Positions 59,742 through 64,000 of a stretch of DNA of 64,000 nucleotides are shown here, piece after piece (positions within the stretch are counted from its first letter, which is position 1; the number at the start of each line of letters is the position of its first letter). Below the pieces are notes generated by a model. The model was not told the DNA's origin and did no database searches. It saw only the letters and a list, made by a program, of their open reading frames with translations. A program made the translations under genes and the position numbers. The DNA is from Silanimonas lenta DSM 16282 (GTDB lineage Bacteria; Pseudomonadota; Gammaproteobacteria; Xanthomonadales; Xanthomonadaceae), in contig NZ_AUBD01000009.1 of assembly GCF_000429065.1 (NCBI RefSeq), positions 96,232 through 160,231 of the forward strand, written 5' to 3'.

Positions 59742-61787
59742 TCAGAACGAGTAGCGGACGCTGGCCGACGCAAAATCGCGATCGGAGATCTGGTTGTAGA
59801 TGCCACCGCCATTGAAGCGGGTCCAGGCGATGTCGAACACCCAGGTGTTGAGGTAGTTCAGCTCGGCGCCCACGGTGAGCGACTTGCGACCCTCGAGGAA
59901 GTTGCCGCCCGGGCCCGGGGTGGTGCCGTCCACGTCATGGTTGAAGGCGAGACGGGGCGAGAAGGTGAAGGCCGTGCCGAGGAAGCTGTTGTAGTCGGCG
60001 CGGGCCGCGAGGCGGTAGCCCCAGGAGAACTTGGTGGGGAAGCCGCCGCGCAGGGTGACCGGGTTGCGGGCGCAGCCGGCCAGGGCCGGATTGGCCACCG
60101 CGGCGATGTTGGTGCCGTTGAACACCGGCACGTCGGCCAGCGAGCAGCCGCCGCCGGTATCGGTGCCCTCGCCCTCGTAGCGGAAGTTGGAATCGAGATC
60201 GACCTGGGTCCAGCCCAGCTCGGCCACGGTGGCGATCTGGTCGGCGCCCAGGGTCTGGCCGAAGACCTTGGTGAAGGTCATCTGCACCTGGGTCATCTTG
60301 TGCTCGCGCCAGCCGCGGATCTCCTGGCCGAACACCGCCTGGCCGAGCTGGCTGCGGAACTCGTAGGCCGGGATCGGCGGCAGGCCCTGGCCGATGAGCT
60401 GGGCGCGGATGACCGGGTTCAGCGGGGTGAGGGCGGCGAACAGCAGCTCCACGTCGTCGAGCTGGAAGGGCGCGTTCGGGCGGTAGCTCACCTCACCCTG
60501 CCAGGCCACGCCGCCCGGGAGATTGGTGTTCCAGGACAGGCCATAGAGCTGGATGTCTTCCGGGTACTCGACGAAGAAGCGGCCGGTGCTCGGCGAGGTG
60601 CCGGTGACCGCACGGCCGGAGAGCAGCGGCAGGCGGCTGTGGTAGTTGATGAAGTAGAAGCCGAACTCGGTGTCGCCGAGCGCCGAGGAGAACCAGCGCA
60701 GGGCCGCGCCGTACTGGCCGCTGTCGCGGGCATTGCGGTTGGGCGCGCGGGCCACCGCGCCATTGCAGCCGATGCTGGCGATGGTGGCGTTGGTCACGCC
60801 CGGCGGCAGGTTGGTGTAGTTGAGGTCGGTGTTGAGGAAGCCCGCCGGGCCGCCGAAGCAGGTGGCGAAGAAGCGCTCGGGGTTGTTCACCGGCTGCGGC
60901 ACGGTGCCGAAGCCGAGCATCACGTAGGTGCCGCCCGGGGTGGCGAAGTCGTTGGAGCTGAAGTAGGTGCCGGCGGCATCGACCTCGATTTCCTCGAACT
61001 CGAACTGGTAGAAGCCCTCGACGGCGAGGTTCTCGGTGAGGTTGAAGCTGGCCCAGAGCGAATCGACCGGCAGGAAGGCCTCCTTCAGCTCGGCGCCGGC
61101 GACGCGCAGGGCCGAGAGGTCGACCGGGTTGATGACGTTGATGCCGTTCTGGATGAAGGTGCTCTCGCCCCAGCTGATCACCTGGCGGCCGAGGCGCCAG
61201 GTGCCGCTCTGCTCGCCGACGTTGAAGTTGTGGAAGACGAAGGCATCGAGCAGGCGGAAGCGCTCGCCGATGCGGTCCTTGGCCTCGCGGGTGAGGTCGG
61301 CGCGGTCGGCGTTCTCGAAGTCGTAGAAGTAGGTGGCGCGGGTGAAAGCCCCCCAGTTGCGCCAGGCCAGCTTCATCTCCGAGGTGATCTTCGCCGTGTT
61401 GGCGATGGCATCGCCCTTGTCGTACTTCAGGTTGCCGTCGTCGCGGTTGACCGAGAAGCGGCCGGGAGCGGCGATCTGCGCGGCCGAGCCCGGGAAGCCC
61501 GAGGAGCAGGCCGGGAAGGGGTTGGTCATGGAGGCCGGCGGGATCGGCAGCACCGCGCGGTTCTGGGCGCAGATCAGCGGATTGAAGTAGGCCTTGCCGA
61601 TCAGGTTCGGGTCCTGGCGCTCGGTACGCCACGAGTAGCCGTAGGAGACGGTGGTGTCGATGCTGCCGGTGAACTCGCCGCTACCGAACTCGAAGGCATG
61701 GGCGGCAGGAGCCAGCAGGGCGAAGCCGACGGCCGCGGCCAGCGGGGCGAGCGCGAAACCACCGCGCAGGGGGTGGATGGACTTCAT
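59742..61787 (-). CDS. DUF1302 outer-membrane barrel protein
   Basis: A 681-residue outer-membrane protein. The signal ends in APAAHA, the mature protein starts FEFGSGEFTGSIDTTVSYGYSWR, and the last residue is Phe in VRYSF, the barrel insertion signal. The alternating hydrophobic pattern predicts many strands. Family wording includes RLGRQVISWGESTFIQNGINVINPVDLSAL. Six cysteines in the mature part (unusual in outer-membrane barrels) lie mostly in likely loops. GGAAG stands 5 nt before the ATG. It heads the four-gene cluster and may form its outer-membrane pore. Confidence 0.92.
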   Translation of the reverse strand: MKSIHPLRGGFALAPLAAAVGFALLAPAAHAFEFGSGEFTGSIDTTVSYGYSWRTERQDPNLIGKAYFNPLICAQNRAVLPIPPASMTNPFPACSSGFPGSAAQIAAPGRFSVNRDDGNLKYDKGDAIANTAKITSEMKLAWRNWGAFTRATYFYDFENADRADLTREAKDRIGERFRLLDAFVFHNFNVGEQSGTWRLGRQVISWGESTFIQNGINVINPVDLSALRVAGAELKEAFLPVDSLWASFNLTENLAVEGFYQFEFEEIEVDAAGTYFSSNDFATPGGTYVMLGFGTVPQPVNNPERFFATCFGGPAGFLNTDLNYTNLPPGVTNATIASIGCNGAVARAPNRNARDSGQYGAALRWFSSALGDTEFGFYFINYHSRLPLLSGRAVTGTSPSTGRFFVEYPEDIQLYGLSWNTNLPGGVAWQGEVSYRPNAPFQLDDVELLFAALTPLNPVIRAQLIGQGLPPIPAYEFRSQLGQAVFGQEIRGWREHKMTQVQMTFTKVFGQTLGADQIATVAELGWTQVDLDSNFRYEGEGTDTGGGCSLADVPVFNGTNIAAVANPALAGCARNPVTLRGGFPTKFSWGYRLAARADYNSFLGTAFTFSPRLAFNHDVDGTTPGPGGNFLEGRKSLTVGAELNYLNTWVFDIAWTRFNGGGIYNQISDRDFASASVRYSF

Positions 61788-62010
61788 CAGGACTTCCTCG
61801 GAACGGGAACGGGGACGGGAAAGAGGGGGGCCACCGGCAGGGGGCCGGATCGGGAACCACTGGCGCTGGCGGGCAGGCAGGGGCACATCGGGGCGTGTAG
61901 AAGGAAAGCTCTAACGTGATGGCCTCCCGATCTTAAGAGTCCGTTACGCGGAAACGCAATGCTCCGGCGTATGGCGACCAGACCCCGCGCTGCTGCGCTG
62001 CCGCAGGGCC
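61788..62010. other. Upstream region of the DUF1302 cluster
   Basis: 223 bp carrying the presumed cluster promoter. The AT-rich patch 61910-61960 is the likeliest site but gives no good -35/-10 pair. No gene or repeat is seen. Confidence 0.35.
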
Positions 62011-62855
62011 TCAGACGGGGGCCTCCGGGCGCTCCGGGAAGTCCGCCGGCACCGGCTGGAAACCGCGCGGCGACCAGCCGAGCAGGGCCCGGGCCGGGGT
62101 GTCGTCGAAGACCAGGTCCCGGGCCAGGCGCGACAGCGGCCCGCGCCAGGGACCGGGCAGCAGGGCGCCGGGCCGCAGCAGCCACCAGGGCAGGGAGAGG
62201 GGCCGCGCCCCCGGAGCGCCGGCCCGCAGGGCGCGGCCCAGCATCTCGCCGAAGGCCAGGGTCTCTCCGCCCGGCAGGTCGTAGGCCCCGGCCACCGAGG
62301 CCGGGGCCCGAAGCAGGCGCAGGGCCAGGGCGGCAAGATCGAGGGCATGCACCGGCTGGCGCCGGCCCGGCGCATCCAGCGGCAGGGGCAGGCGCGGCTG
62401 CCGACGGACCCTGGCCACCACCCGGCTCAGGGTGGCGTCGCGGCCCATGCCCCAGACCAGGGTGGGCCGGAGCAGGAACACCAGGCTGCCGCGCCGCGCC
62501 GCGGCCTCGAAGAGCTGCTCCTCGGCCCGGACAAGCCGCCCGGCCAGGGCCCGCTCCTGCGGATCGGGGGACGTGGCCTTGGCATGCCGGCTGGTGGAAC
62601 CGAAGGCGATGAGCCGGGGAGCCTCGATACGGCCTTCGGCCACGGCAGCGGCGAAAGCATCGAGCGGGCCGAGGCTCAGCACCGGGAGGTCGGACGGCGG
62701 AAGCACCAGGCTGCCAAGATCGCCGGCCTGCCAGTGGATGCCGGCGGCGAGATCGCGCGCCGCCGCCCCGGCACCGGGCGGGCGGCGCGACCAGGCCTGC
62801 ACCGGCCCGGGCAGGCCGAGGCGGCGCAGGGCTTCGCCGAGCTGTCCGCTTGTAT
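62011..62855 (-). pseudogene. NAD-dependent epimerase/dehydratase family protein, 5' end lost at IS110 junction
   Basis: About 280 residues of an atypical short-chain dehydrogenase remain: SGQLGEALRR from the N-terminal Rossmann loop, SLGPLDAFAAAVA, the serine-rich strand FGSTSRHAKATSPDPQERALA, LLRPTLVWGMGRD and the late AYDLPGGETLAFGEML. The first strand and start codon are missing. The open frame continues upstream only through IS sequence, whose translation (QRRSDSTVLGWSE and before) is unrelated. Insertion therefore removed the natural start. Residual expression from an IS-internal start is possible. Confidence 0.75.

Positions 62856-64000
<1,145 letters not shown>

Overview
The window is very GC-rich (third codon positions almost always G or C) and reads as chromosome of a gammaproteobacterium of the Xanthomonadales (Lysobacteraceae/Xanthomonadaceae). 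The main evidence is a type II secretion operon in the Xanthomonas xps order (E-F-G-H-I-J-K-L-M-N-D, secretin last and with a lipobox), a CRP-like regulator closely resembling Xanthomonas Clp, divergent from an N-terminally extended SpeD proenzyme, a Coq7-type ubiquinone hydroxylase and the zapA-6S RNA-ygfA block. The genus cannot be fixed from the sequence alone. Apart from one IS110-type element at the right edge there is no prophage, plasmid or CRISPR signal.

Layout. 1-1769: the 3' end of ettA and pyrF. 1788-17762 (minus): a run of 17 genes that overlap or lie at most about 40 nt apart, from gspE through gspD into a Wzm/Wzt-like polysaccharide ABC exporter, two family 2 glycosyltransferases with a methyltransferase between them, and a PAS-GGDEF diguanylate cyclase. 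18100-28716: purL, dsbC and xerD; an RDD protein; lptG/lptF; pepA and holC. 28729-35619: pepP with its UPF0149 partner, a PAS-PAS-GGDEF-EAL protein, a small coiled-coil gene, zapA, 6S RNA, a 5-formyl-THF cyclo-ligase, an EVE-domain protein and rpiA. 35642-41315: a secreted Cys-rich unknown, a double cNMP/rhodanese fusion, tRNA-Gln(CUG), rpsI/rplM, coq7, speD and clp. 41662-51111: trpC, trpD, a small lipoprotein, trpG and trpE, an orphan PdsR/PdsS two-component pair, a small membrane protein, rpe, a DnaJ-domain protein and a c-type cytochrome. 51112-54597: purC, a DUF962 protein, an EamA transporter and a TerC protein. 54682-61787 (minus): a four-gene envelope cluster (DUF1302 barrel, DUF1329, Asp-box propeller, RND transporter). 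62011-64000: an epimerase gene whose 5' end is missing at the edge of an IS110-family element that runs off the window.

How the genes work together. Several loci converge on the cell envelope: type II secretion, glycan export, LPS transport (LptFG), disulfide isomerisation (DsbC) and the RND/DUF1329/DUF1302 cluster. Cyclic di-GMP is a second thread: two GGDEF proteins, both without an autoinhibitory RxxD site, and Clp, whose Xanthomonas relatives respond to c-di-GMP and control secreted enzymes and exopolysaccharide. Having a cyclase gene at the end of the secretion/glycan operon suggests local coupling, but that is inference.

Non-coding content is notable. Two 208-nt copies of a dispersed repeat lie in opposite orientation at 17843-18050 and 41431-41638, each with a perfect 9-bp hairpin, and related modules occur at 50821-50977. 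There are strong hairpin terminators after coq7 and terC, a 6S RNA with its -10 box, and several -10-like boxes so close to start codons that leaderless or very short-leader transcripts are likely.
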